The notes beneath the pieces are model-generated. The model was not told the DNA's origin, did not search any database, and worked only from the letters and a program-made list of their open reading frames with translations. Below, piece after piece: positions 1 through 11,716 of a stretch of DNA of 64,000 bases; within the stretch, counting starts at the first letter, position 1, and each line of letters begins with the position of its first letter. The translations under genes were made by a program, and so were the position numbers. The DNA is from Lenzites betulinus. Taxonomy: Eukaryota; Basidiomycota; Agaricomycetes; Polyporales; Polyporaceae. The stretch is taken from positions 1-64,000 of the forward strand of contig JABYQU010000076.1 of assembly GCA_022264855.1 (NCBI GenBank), read 5' to 3'.

Positions 1-2640
1 CAACGTGCCAGCGCACCCAGTACTTGGGCGCTATCATTCCACACCAAACATGTATCAACAATGGACCAGCGCCGACTCAGCCGCTCATTGGGCATCTCGG
101 ACTTGTCTATTTCAGCGTCAGACCACTGGGACCAGGCTTCGCAGGATCGCCGCCGTCAGACATCATCGTCCTGTACTCTTGTAAAGCCTGCGGTGTACAA
201 TTCCAATGGACGACAAGCTACTAGAGAAGTGCCGCCTACCACTGGGCGTCGGATCGAATATTCGGGCCGAATATATGACGACTAGTTGAAAGAGGCTTTA
301 CATATTCCGCTGATTGTTGCCTCGCATATACTACAAATATAAGAATCCCTTTTAAACTATTCAACGTATATTCCGGAGACATTCCGCTGGCGCCTGATGT
401 AGGAGCAGCAATATTGTCGCCCGGGCGCCCTCCTGATTGGTCTACAGGCTCTTTCAATCAGCCCTTTTGTGGGCTCGCACAAGCTTCGACAATAAATGGG
501 CCATAAAAATATATAGGGGTGCTATATAGTACTAGTACACATGTTCTACAGCTACGGGGTAGCAGTAGCGGCAAGAAATAGAGTATAAATGAACCTGGAA
601 GGCAGTCAGAAGAATGCATATATGTGGATAATATGCTACACCTACCTTCGGCGTCGGGTCATAACACCCACCAGTAGGATTTGCATTTTGCGGCCTGCTC
701 AAATCAGCCTTGATATCAAATTAGCGGATGGTTAGCATGTTAGTATGTTAGTGCGTCAATCACAGTCAGTATGGGGTTAGTATGTCAGTACTTGGGATGT
801 TAGTACAGTCAGACTCGGATGTTAGTTTGAATAGAATTGTTAGTACTGGAGATTGAGCAAGGAGACAACGAGAAGAATATAAGCGACCTGGGCCTGCGGG
901 GGAGATGATGGTGGTCGAGGGACAAGATGTTGCCAACAATTAGGTTCGTCGAGACGTCGAAGGTCGGGTTTTCGCCAAGTCCGAAGACGTACAGTTGCGT
1001 CATCGACGCTGTTTACCCTTTCGGGCGGAGTTCAACTATTCAGGCGAATATACACGGCCAAGCTGGATGGCCGACTATCTAAAGAATATCTAGATACTAT
1101 TTGAACTAGGCTTCATGTATTCGGAGCGAATATTTTAATATGATCTCCAGTGCTACGCGTCGGCGTATACCTTGCGCATATTTGAAGGCACACGGCCAGA
1201 CGTCACGGTGTTCTGCCCTGTCCCGCCTGGACCTCCGTCGCTCCCAGGGAGTCCAGAGACGGACCGTCGCGGCGCACAGCAACAGCTACTTTGATCTTGT
1301 GGTCCGAGAGACCTTACATGCGAGGTAATATCCATCAGTGTGTCACCAGTAGGTGCAGAATTCTGTGTCTGGGGGCCATATTGCGGGTATCCTCCATACT
1401 ACACTGTTGGCCACGAGGGGTGCACTGGAAGATGCCGAGACCCGGGGTAGGGGGAGGGGGGGGGTCCGCGAGCTCCTTATGTCGATGCCTGCATGTCATC
1501 TCCAAATAGTTTATAGAGGCCCCCGGGGCGCGTGTCTGGCAGCGCGGTGGGTCTGTCCGTCGTGCAGCAGGCTCTTCAAGTGTTTATGGGTCGTTTGGGG
1601 CCGATTGAGAGCATTATTTGTGTTGACGGCGGTCCCCGTCCATCTGAAGAGCTGCTCACGGGGAATCTGGGAGGAAACAACTGGAACGGCGACATCCTAT
1701 GGATGGAGAATAAATAGGACCCCCGACAACCGCCCAAAATGCCTGATGACGCCGACCGCGATTTTGCCCAAAATGTCCGGGGTCAACAGGCCTGTTAGAC
1801 GCCCACTTTTGTCCGGATAAAATCAGGCTTTCGGCCCCTAAAAAGCCAGAAAATGTCCAAAAGCCGGCGCTTAACCACCACAGGCCTGATTTTCGGCGCT
1901 CAATGTGTGTTTAGCGCCCACTTGGGCCGAACCTGATGGCTCTTTTTGGCATCCATGTCCGGACCATTCCACAGGCCTTTCGGCATCTAAGCCCTGTTTT
2001 GTCCGGATGCGAGCAGGCATACCCCCTCCAGAACCCGAGATATTGTCCGGGCAGATCCTCCCATTGTCAGGGGTCCTGAATAAACCTGCGTGAAAAGGTC
2101 CATCTATATCACCAATTGTCATGTTTGATGTTTTGTCAATGTTTCGCCAACAACTTATGTTCACGTTCATCCCAATCAGGAAATATCCAATCAAAACATA
2201 TGTCCAAGCGGCTGGATGCGGAAGTATACTCCCACGAGGGGGGGAGGGGGGTACCCAGCGCGGCCTTATGTCGATGAACCGACCCCGGTACTTGTGTCAA
2301 TTTGTGCACCCCTCGTGCCGTTGGCCATGCATGCAACATGGTGCGCCCGACTAGCTATGCATTTATTGTATTGCGCAATATACACATTGGTGAGCACAGT
2401 ATGAACGTGAACAGGTGAACGTTGAACCATGTGCCGCATCTGAATGCAACAGGATGCCCCCCAGCGAGAATCTAGAGGGTCAGTTTAGGTGACGCTCGTC
2501 ATTACATTAGTAGTATCCTGCATGTCTCGAAGTGTCCTCAAATATCATGACTTTTCGATGTATGTTGTCGATATATCGTGGTATGCTCGATATATCCGCA
2601 ATATCTTGTAGTATGCTAAATATATTCACGATATAGTGGC
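1..2640. other. Gene-free, repeat-rich DNA
   Basis: No open reading frame here has a recognisable domain or a plausible exon structure. The stretch holds degenerate repeats: GTTAGTA motifs near 730-857, a G-rich block followed by CCTTATGTCGATG that occurs twice (about 1447-1490 and 2229-2275), and scattered TTGTCCGG and CAGGCCT motifs between 1720 and 2090. It looks like decayed transposon or intergenic DNA. I cannot assign a family. Confidence 0.55.
730..857. repeat. Degenerate GTTAGTA repeat
   Basis: GTTAGTATGT-like words (GTTAGCA, GTTAGTA, GTTAGTG, GTTAGTT and CAGTCAGTA variants) recur roughly nine times in about 130 bp with irregular spacing. No gene overlaps. It is an imperfect tandem array of unknown origin. 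Confidence 0.5.
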
Positions 2641-2654
2641 TATCTCACAGGGAG

Positions 2655-2965
2655 GTTTCCTCTGATGAGATGAGTGTTTTGTCTGCACTCTCTCCAACTC
2701 GACCTGGAGCTCATTCTCCGGTGGCCACAAGCTCATCCACGGCATCGTATGGTACGCCCTACCCCACGACGATCCGGTGAAGGCCGCAGATCTTGAGTGG
2801 CCCTTCTCGCGCATCGACCGGCTGGAAGACAAGCTAGAAGCGCTGCGGACTGAGGACTCTGCTGACCGATTCGACGTGCTGAATAGCGGGCTGTCTCGCC
2901 TGGTCGATCTTGAGGCTATGGAGTCGGTGTCGCAGCAGAAGCTCAAAACGGGGCCATACCGGTGA
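2655..2965 (+). pseudogene. Fragment of a LINE ORF1 N-terminus fused to a short coiled-coil reading frame
   Basis: Bases 2662-2757 read MSVLSALSPTRPGAHSPVA..., nearly identical in DNA and protein to the beginning of the LINE ORF1 found inverted at 31518-31420. The match stops abruptly near 2757. A frame then runs to a stop at 2963-2965 and encodes heptad-rich sequence (RIDRLEDKLEALRTEDS, then LSRLVDLEAMES) that does not match the LINE at 31 kb. It could be the 5' end of a related LINE with a different ORF1 body, or a capture of the LINE leader by other sequence. No promoter or continuing frame supports a live gene. Confidence 0.5.
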
Positions 2966-4165
2966 CACTGTCCGTGTGCCCACTGCATCGCGCCGCCCCC
3001 TGCCGCACATCACATCCTGCACACAGCGTCCTCGTATGACGTTCTCGTGTGCCCACCGTTGTATGTTCGTTCCCCGACCTCCCGCCGCCCCACCGACTGA
3101 CCTTGCCTGTACACTGTCTCACCCCTTCACTTGGGCAGACTCGCATATACATATTGCACCCGCCTGCCAACCCACAGCGTGGACGGCATTCTTGCTGTAC
3201 CAGCCCCGCGCACAAGACCGCGCGTGCCGTCTCGGCCTGTCGTCCCCACCCCGCACAACTCGGGGTATGCACTCATTAGAACGTCTCGCACGCGCTCGCG
3301 AGCAGATCCGAGTCGAGATCGCGACACTTTCAAGTTCACGCGATTTCATGCACGCGCACGTCCCATCCCCTCCCGCTGCTCTGCTCCTCGTCCGCCCGTT
3401 CAGCCCTTCCACGCACTGGACAGGGTGCAACAACAGCACACGCCTGCAGATTCCCAGCCCGATCCGCGAAGAACGCAAAATTGGCCCCATTCTCTGCGGC
3501 CGTGCCGCATCAGGAAAGAATCCTACAGAATCTCGCAGGTGGCTATGTCGCGGCTGTAGCCTACATAGCACCCACTACATTTGACGTAGAACTATGTAAC
3601 CTCGGTAGGGACGATAAATTCTATTTGTGCATCTAAATTGTACCAAGAGATGCACAATGTCTGTCTCTTACAGCGGTAAATATTTGTGGGCCACTGCACT
3701 GCGTAGAAATCACTTGACAACCTTTGGAAGCAGCGGCTTCACAGGAGTTCGTGGGCGCCTTTGAGCCGGATATGGCCGAGCGCCCATGAAAATGACACGT
3801 CGCACGCTCTTGCCTTATCGCTTCTCGGTTGCCTCTCTGCTCTCCCCATAATGCTCGCTCTCCCTATCTGCTTTGGGCTTGCTCTCTGAACCTGAGCTCC
3901 TCCTCGTCGAACACTGGCTAGATCACGCACACGCGCCTGGTTGTCCATAAGTCGCTCATCGAACAACTCTGGGGCTGCAGGTAGCGAGACTGGTGGCTCT
4001 CTTGCCCGCGTTGCTATGCTATGAGTGCTGCTCCGTGCTCGCTGAACACATCTGACCTTAATCTCCCAGCGGATTTGTTCAGCTTTTGGGGCTCTGCCGC
4101 GGTGGGATCAAAGTCAAGTCTGGTTGCCCCAGTCGCCCAACCGGGGCTTAAGTGCGCGACAAGAG
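2966..4165. other. No supported gene
   Basis: Several overlapping frames on both strands (for example 2910-3584 plus and 3119-3571 minus) are Arg/Pro/Ser-rich and look like compositional shadows of GC-rich DNA. No domain, splice pattern or signal was seen. This is the left flank of the truncated palindromic element. Confidence 0.5.
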
Positions 4166-4169
4166 CGAC

Positions 4170-5767
4170 ATGCAGTCAAAAGTGTTATCGGACATCTGGA
4201 TCTCTTATAGGATTCTTATCAGTAGCCCACAGAGTAGCCCAATCTGTCGCATTTTGGGGGCATATTATTTAGATCAGACAGCACAGCTGTACTGGCATGG
4301 TATTCAGGATTACGTTGCACTAAACATCATGAGATTTGGTGGAGAAGTGACGGAGGTATGGAGGGAACACCTCAAAACAGCCCTCTGATGCAGTTGGTGA
4401 AGAATACATGAATGCACTGCTGTAAGCTGTGCTTAAGCATGTAGACCACCATTTGGGATATTCTGCCCATAACTCCATCACTTCTCCACCAAATCTCATG
4501 ATGTTTGGTGCAATGTAATCCTGAACACTATGCCAGTACAGCTGTGCTGTCTGATCTAAATAATATGCCCCCAAAACGCGACAGATTGGGCTACTCTGTG
4601 GGCTACTGATAAGGAGCCTATAGGAGATCCAAATGTCTGATAACACTTTTGAGCACATCTATTGGTAGCTATAGTATACACAGACAGCATGCAAAAAAGA
4701 GCAGGGCCATATCTATACAGGGTATAATATTATGGAGCAAACAAGCTGGGAGTGCACAAAATGTACAGCAAGCGGGCACGGAAGGGGTAGGCTGTTCTAA
4801 ATCATGCCAAGCTGGAAATATGTATGGATATGATGCCAGTACACACTGCACAGGCTTTCAAGGAAATCCATCAGGAACTGAGGGCCCTGGAGGGCGATCT
4901 ACTGGCAGGGAGGCAGGAGGAGGGGCAGAATACATGTGGATGGAATATCCTGAGAGTAGGCCCGTTTTAAAGGTCTGCTAAATACACGTCCAACGGTGTA
5001 TGGGGTGGAGTTATATGTGCCCTGGATCAAGAGCTATTGAGCAAACAAAATGGCTGCTTTTTGCGAAAATGCGAAAGGCCATATCTTCATCAATACAGCA
5101 TCGGGGGCTATGCAAATAGCTGTCCCAGAAAGCCCTGCGCTATAGCTTTCAAATGATATATTGATCAATGTAATAGGCCCAGAGGAACCAATCATACACT
5201 GCATGCACCTACCAGGACCTGCTGACCCCTGCCCTGGGTTCGCATTTTTGACTGCTTTTGGTCGGTTTTTAGCCCCCACAGAACACCCTAATATGTATCA
5301 TGATCACCACATATACATAGGGCACAAACTGGGGCAATAATGCACCCAGGGAGGCCAAAAGGGAGCCCCCAGGGGGTGGTAGTAGGCCCCTGCCCCATTT
5401 GGAAGCCAAAAAAGCGCCCATTAAGCGGTAAACAGGGACCTACAAGCAGGCACTGATTTTACAATCATTAACACCATCCCAAGCAGCTTTTAACAATATT
5501 AAACAATCTCAGGGCACATTTTACAACCATTAACAACATCCAAAGCAGCTTTTAACAATGACTAACATCATTTGACAATCCTAGGGTCCATTGTATAAAT
5601 GCGCTCTATTTAACAATCAATAACAACACTGTACAGATTAACAACCATCAATGGGTTTGTACAACACCTGGGGGCCAGATTAACAATAAACTATGGTGAC
5701 CACAGAATACACAACTTGTGCACCAGGTAGGTGGGCTATTGTAATACAACAGTGGTAACCACAAGTG
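4170..5767. mobile_element. Palindromic (foldback-like) element, copy C, truncated on the left
   Basis: This is a diverged relative of the 2,723-bp palindromes at 15380-18102 and 25391-28113. The right arm (4467-5767, about 1.3 kb) is essentially complete and ends in the family terminus CCACAAGTG. The central spacer is 4362-4466, 105 bp as in the other copies. Only about 190 bp of the left arm remain (4170-4361), so the left flank has been lost and no target duplication can be read. The outer ~300 bp of the right arm (AACAATC/TTAACAATC-rich) differ strongly from copies A and B, while the inner arm is clearly homologous. It carries no transposase. It abuts a MULE transposase remnant, which may be a chance neighbour. 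Confidence 0.8.
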
Positions 5768-5768
5768 C

Positions 5769-7300
5769 GAGACGGGCCCTCGGTCCCCACTTCCTGGATA
5801 TCTATTCTGTCCTCAGGGACAACACCTCGCCATCATGCGACTTGCCACCAAGCAGAGCGCTCAGCACTTGCTTCTTCTGGAGCGCCATGGAGAGTCCCGC
5901 TCGGCAGATGATATCTATTGGGACACTGTAGGTGAGATGTACTGCCACCGCAAATCAAACAACCTCAGCGAAGTTTGGGCATACATGTGGAACTCTTGGT
6001 ACTGTAGGCCCTGCTGGAAGCTCTGGGTGCACTCAGCCTATCCCGCAAGTATCCCACGGAAGCGGACAACAATGATGGTCGAGGCTCTGTGGCACAACAT
6101 CAAGCGGCTTGTGCTGCACATGTACAACCGACCTCTGATTGATCTTGCCCTCTATGCAGTCATCAGCAAGGCTTTGCCGCCGTATCGGCGCACTCTCAAG
6201 GCCATCATCAAGAATCCACATGTCGGCCAACCACCAAAGCTTAACAATTCTCAGAAAGCTTTCAAGCATGCGTGGGAACGTCTCGAAAAGGTTCCGCTTA
6301 AGGGAGCCTACCAAACGGACATTGTGCGGTGGACATGCAACTGCGCGACCCAAAAATACCACACCTATCTCTTGTGCAAGCATCTTGTCCAAGCGGTTGG
6401 CCATCCATCCGCTTCCTGGTGGCCGACAGGACTCCGTTACCACATCCCGCCCTTCTACACTGCCCCGATTGACAGCGTGATCGCCCCTCCCCCTGAGTCC
6501 GTAAAGAATCACGGTTGGACTGAGCGTCTGCATGACAAGCCCTCAGTCATCCGGATATGGCCTCGACGGATCAAATGCGCAGCATCAGACAGCTCTGATG
6601 CTGGAATCCCCATGGAGGATAAGTTCCGGTCATCTTCTCCGGTAACGTTTGCCATACTGGGGTCAGTCAGAGCAGCAGTGCTAATATTAATTAAATTAGA
6701 TATCCTCCTCTCCAAACAAACCACCCGCAACTGGGTGAGATGGCCTTTTGTGCACAAACACAGGTGGAGGTGCAGGCTATCATGTAAGTACATCTTATAA
6801 ATTATAACCCAGCTATTGGACAACGTAAACTGACTTTGTTCTCGACTCTAGCTTGACAATCATGAAGATGTAGAGATCAATTGACTCGAGCGCTGCTTCT
6901 CCTCAGCCATTGAGATTCTCCTCAGCCAGGACCAGAATCCCGAGCCCCGCTTCTTTTGGAAAGCCACTGATTCCATGCGACCTGCAATCAAATGGGCCTG
7001 TAAGCTTGATTAGCACCCAGTGCCTGCCTCAGATGCTCCAACCACAGGCAGTGATCTCATTGACTACCTCCATAGGGCATTGGTCCTTTTTCGAGATCAG
7101 CAGAAGCAAAACAGCAGGCGGGAGCTTCAGAATGCAGTACAAGCTGCACAGGTGATCAGTAAATGGGTGCGCGCTCTGGAACAAGCCGAATAACATCGAA
7201 TGATGCCAAAGACCAATGTTCGCAGCGCGCGGGAGCCGGATCCTGGGCTCACACACGGTTACCACTACCGCAACAATGAGCATGAGGATGATTGTATCCT
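5769..7300 (+). pseudogene. C-terminal remnant of a MULE-like transposase with SWIM zinc finger
   Basis: The main frame (from about 5820 to the stop near 6800) resembles the C-terminal half of basidiomycete Mutator-like transposases. It has a conserved Trp-rich block (EVWAYMWNSW, WKLWVHSAYP), a helical TTMMVEALWHNIKR segment, and a SWIM finger with CNC then CKHL (WTCNCATQ ... LLCKHLVQAVG). A likely intron acceptor precedes the frame near 5817. Further downstream another frame (about 7015-7300) matches the usual C-terminal tail of these proteins (DLIDYLHRALVLFRDQQ, then TMPKTNVRSAREP). The catalytic DDE half is absent, because the palindromic element copy C ends at 5767 immediately upstream. 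I infer a dead, 5'-truncated transposase. Confidence 0.7.
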
Positions 7301-7432
7301 TTAAATTGTATTCCTATTCTAGTTGACTATAATACATGATTGAATAGCACTTGTTCCCAGGAAGACGTGTAGTGGCGTACGGTACAGACTCGGCACGACT
7401 CAGAAGCGCCGGTGCCCACGAACGTCCGCAAG

Positions 7433-7455
7433 GATAGATAGATAGATAGATAGAT
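7433..7455. repeat. (GATA)n microsatellite at the probable LINE 3' end
   Basis: About six GATA units. On the LINE strand this reads (TATC)n and lies downstream of the ORF2 stop after about 440 bp of 3' UTR. A short simple-repeat tail is common at LINE 3' ends, so I use it as the approximate 3' boundary. The same TAGTGGCGT word occurs on both sides of it (about 7370 and 7467), which leaves the exact end uncertain. Confidence 0.5.
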
Positions 7456-7779
7456 TCAAGGATTATAGTGGCGTGTAGGCCGGCACGGCCCAAGGTGCCA
7501 CTTCTACTACACAGGCGCTCAATGCGAGATTAAACTACTGAACTGTGAGAGTGACAACGGAGGGGTGGGAGATATACGGTAAAGTGTAGTAAGGTGCAGG
7601 TGATCATGTAAGGGCAGTAACATACGGGGGATTGTGCGTTGCGTGGAAGAGAGGGCGGCGTGTTCCGATTCGTTGGGGCCGAGAGGACACTAATCCTCCT
7701 GCGCACGGTGTCGGGCCATGCTGGCGACGACACCGTGAGATAGAGAAAATATAAAGAAAAGAAAATGAGGCAATGGATG

Positions 7780-7852
7780 ATGGAGGGGGGAGGGGGAGGA
7801 GGGAGAGAATGGGGGGAGGGGAGAATGGGGGGAGGGGAGAAGGAGGGGGACT
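7780..7852. repeat. Polypurine G-rich tract in the LINE 3' UTR
   Basis: About 70 bp of nearly pure purine on the plus strand, with repeated GGGGGGAGGGGAGAATGG units. It lies just past the ORF2 stop, so the LINE RNA carries the pyrimidine complement. The plus strand could form G-quadruplexes. Confidence 0.7.
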
Positions 7853-7894
7853 TTGTCACTCATCCTTGGTGGTGTCCGCTGCTGCCCGTTGGAG

Positions 7895-10800
7895 TCAACC
7901 AGTCTCACGCACGTATTCCAGGACCGCAGCGCAAGCCTTTTCGTTCCCGAGGGTGGTACGAAGCGACAGCGGGCCTCCAACCACGCGGAGCAGCTTGTCT
8001 CGCGCTCCGGTGTAACGCTGGCATGTGAATAGATAGTGGGCGGGGGTCTCTGGGATGAGGCAGGTAGGACATAGCGCAGAGTCCACAGCGCGGATGCATG
8101 CAAGGTAGGCATTGAGGGCGACGTGTTCACTCTGGAGTTGAGTGAGAGTGCTGCACTGCTGCCGGGTGAGCCCACAGTACAGCTTGCGCGCATCTAGGCT
8201 CGGGGGTGCGTCGCTGATAACGCAGCCGAATCGCTGTCCTTGCGGTGATTCCTCCCACAGCTGCTTCCATTGACTGAGCAGCTGTATGTCGTACTGCTTC
8301 TCCAGCAGTGTGCGCTCCGTGGGTAGGTCCGCCAGTGCGACGAGTACCTTCTTTGGGAGCTGTGGGGATGCTGGGCGGGATGTGGCTGCTTGCGCGACCT
8401 CACGTACCTTTCGAGCAAGCTCGTGATCCCCACTCTTTAGAGGGGCCCACACCACACGCAGGCGCAGGGAACGTCGTGACCGTTGCTTGATGGTGTGCAG
8501 TTGTTCGAGGAACAAGCTTGATAGGGCTCGGTCAGGACGAGAGATCAAAGCTGTGATAGCGGCGCGGTCCGGGACTAGCACACTAGCATGGGTGACCCGG
8601 GGACACCCCATGATTGTGTTAAGTGCTAGTGTCATCGCTGCCAGTATGCCGTCGTGTCCCTGCCGCCGCGTGATAGGTTTAAGCGACGCATGGCGGGAGA
8701 CTGTCCCCCCGTCACCTGTTGCTGTCACAGCTGCAATCCCGAGAGTGTCGCCCGCCGTTAGCCCATGCACAAATACGCACGTGTCGTGACTTCCAAGCAC
8801 CCGCATGGTGTGCGAGACCGCCTCATTGCGAGAGGAGCCCATGAGTAGCTCAAAAGGTAGCTCCTCTTCGTGGAGAGGAGCCGAGGTACTGGGTGGTGCC
8901 ACATTGCGCAGATCCGTGAACGCGTGAAGCAGCTCGTGGAGAGGGGAGCGATGGAAGCGGGGGTAGGATGAGGAGCAGCGCTTGATGGCCTTGTATAGCA
9001 GGTGATCTGGACCGAGCGTTGCGAGGCGAGCTGTTGCACGGTGCGCTGCGCGGTTGAGGCGTAGCTCAGCAGGGAGTAGGGCAGAGTGGTAGTTGAGAAA
9101 TACAGATGATGTTGACCGGAACACCCCTGTGATAAGAAGTCCAGCGAGGCGCTGTACTTTGCCAATATGGCAGGCAGTGCCAACTGAGCCAACTGCTCGA
9201 CATGCACCCTCCAAGCAACGAACTGGTGTGTACCACACGGGCAGCCCATACTCCATCTTGGGGCACATGACGGATGTGAACAGTTGGTGTACGTACTGAT
9301 GTGGTAGCCCAAAACCAGGTCGGGCGAGACGTCCTACAGCGAGTACCACTGCAGTGCCTTTGGCCACAGCCGCTTCGATGTGTTCATGCCAACGTAGCCG
9401 TTGGTCGACGATAATGCCAAGGTAGTGTGCGGACTCGCTCGGGTTGATGATATGCTCGCCAATCTGCAGTGGGAGAGGGATGTAGCGCGGGTTGTGTCGA
9501 GTGTGGTGAACGAGCTGAAACTTGCCGATGTCGAACCTACATGCGTGATGAGTTGACCAGTCCAGAAGCAGAGGCGCCACCTCAGAGAGGACGCGGATGT
9601 TGGTGGCAATGTCTGGTGAGGAGACAGAAATGGCAGTATCATCGATGTAGCCCAGGGAGAGTTTGTGGCGGTCCTTGGGGTCGATCACTTCGAGTAGGTC
9701 GGCGGAGTAGAACAGGTACAAAATGGGGGAGAGGGGGGAGCCTTGAGGGATGCCACAGTCAGCGAGGAGGGGGTCCGATGTAAAGTCATCGAATTTGAGC
9801 TGCGTCCGGCGACCACGGAGGAAGTCCGCTATCCACCGGACAAGGGGTTCCGGGACTCCACGCTTCCACAAGTTGTGCAGGAGGTGCTGATGGTTGACGG
9901 AGAGGAAGGCGGATGAGATGTCAAGGTACAGGACAGATGTGACCTTGCGCCTCCGCCAGGAGTCCTTGATGTGCTGCACAAGATGTAAAACGGCATCAGT
10001 AGTAGTGCGGTGCGGTCACCCGCCGAAGTGATTGGCAGGAAGAAGATTATGCTCTTCCGCGATGGCTGATAACTGTCGTGCAATTACTGACTCAATTACC
10101 TTACTAGACGTGTCCTCAAGCGCGATTGGGTGATATGCTTTGGGAACAAGGTAGCTGGGCTTCCCTGGCTTGCGGAGGGTGATTGTTGTGAAAAACTTCC
10201 AGTGGGCGGGGTGATAGCTCAGCTCGATGCACCTGTTGACGTTGTTAGCGAAGACTGGCTCGACGTGGACTGCACAATGCTTGAGCGCCGCATTGGGAAC
10301 CCCGGATGGGCCCGGGGCTTTGAATGGGCTCAGGTTAGCAAGGGCAGCAGCAACGTCCTCCTCGGAGAATGGTAAGAAGGGGAGCTGGCCGTCATAGACA
10401 GCCTTGTCAATGTCGTCAAGAGAGGCAGGTGGAGGGGTGGGGAAGAACTGGGTCATAAGCGCGTCCCACTTTTCCATGCAGGAACGCGCCACCAAGCCAT
10501 CCGGAAGGTGTAGGGCTGGGAGACGAGAGGCGAGTGTGTCCTCTGGTGCTTGCATGACATACTTACTCGCCTGCCAGATGGTCCGTTCCATGGCTGACTC
10601 GACGTACTTGCGCCAATGCAGGCGTTTTTGATGTCGAATCTCCCTGTGGTACTCTTGGGATGCAGCACGTGCCGCTTCCACATCCGCGGGTGAGGCGTGA
10701 CGTTTGGCGGCACGATTGGTGAGCCGACTCGCCGCATGCTTCAATGCAGTGAGTTCGGACGTCCACCATCGCTTGGAGTAGGGACAGGGTTTTGCCAAGG

Positions 10801-11716
10801 GGACGGCACCGTCTGCGGCCTGGGTAAGGACATCAGTGATGTCATGAACGAGTGAGTCAATATCTGTGGGTGTGTGTAGCTCTTGTGAGCGTTCGTGAAT
10901 CCACCGTGCTACCCATTGCTGGGTCACGTTGTACTCATAGCACTCCCAGTCGGTCTCACGCCAGTTCCTTCTTGCCGGAGACTGTGCGAGCTGGGTTCCG
11001 AATTCGAGCTTGATTTCCACGCAGTGATGGTCACTGCCATGGCCAAAGCTTGTGTTGCAGTGTGTGACCAAGTCCTCCACCGTCTGGGACACGAAAGCGA
11101 GATCAAGAGTGGACCATGTGCCATGTGCATCCGACCGGTAGGTCGGCATCCCAGCTGGGAGGGCAAGCACGAGCTGAAAGTCTGCGAGAACTTGAAGTAG
11201 TGCATCTGCATCCAAACGCCGTGTGCGCTGTTGTGAATTGGTGCCCGACCACAGCGGGTGATGAAGATTGAAGTCTCCCATGAGGAGGACTCGAGAAACG
11301 GGAATGATGGGGCTGAGAACGGAGCGGAGAAAGGAGACGGAGCTCACTGAGCTTGGAGGATTGTAAACAGAAAAGAGGCAGAGGGAAAACGGAGCAGAAT
11401 GAAATGTAACAGCGCAAACATCGAGAGACTTGAGGGGGACTTAGGTGTACGAGTCAGACTGAAGGTGGTTGCTGACATAGATGGCGCTCCGAATGTGAGC
11501 GGGAGTGCCATGTTCTGCCGCGATGCTGGGAAGAAGCAGGTTCCACTTGGGCGAACAAAAACACACTCGCTCAGCAATATGAATGGGGAGCTCCTGCAAG
11601 CATAGTACATCCCAGCAGGATGGGTCAGTGGTGTTAAGAAGCGAGAGCACCACTTCCGGAGACCGCCTGCAGTTCAGAGAGAGGACTCGTAACCCAGAGG
11701 GAGCAGGTGCGCTCAT
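7895..11716 (-). pseudogene. LINE ORF2: endonuclease, reverse transcriptase, RNase H (two in-frame stops)
   Basis: One reading frame of about 1,273 codons is interrupted by TAA at 11443-11441 and TGA at 10018-10016. The N-terminal APE-type endonuclease shows LNCRR, LQEL, MGDFNLHHPLW and GSDHH motifs (about residues 1-230). The reverse transcriptase has GIPQGSPLSPILY and the catalytic YIDD near residues 655-695. A degenerate RNase H-like region follows (about 980-1140), then a C-terminal zinc finger CPTC-x7-H-x4-C. The start is taken as the ATG at 11716, which overlaps the ORF1 stop as ATGA; an upstream in-frame start at 11779 is possible. In a live element it would nick target DNA and prime cDNA synthesis from LINE RNA. 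Both stops fit single C-to-T changes (CAA to TAA, CGA to TGA). Confidence 0.85.
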
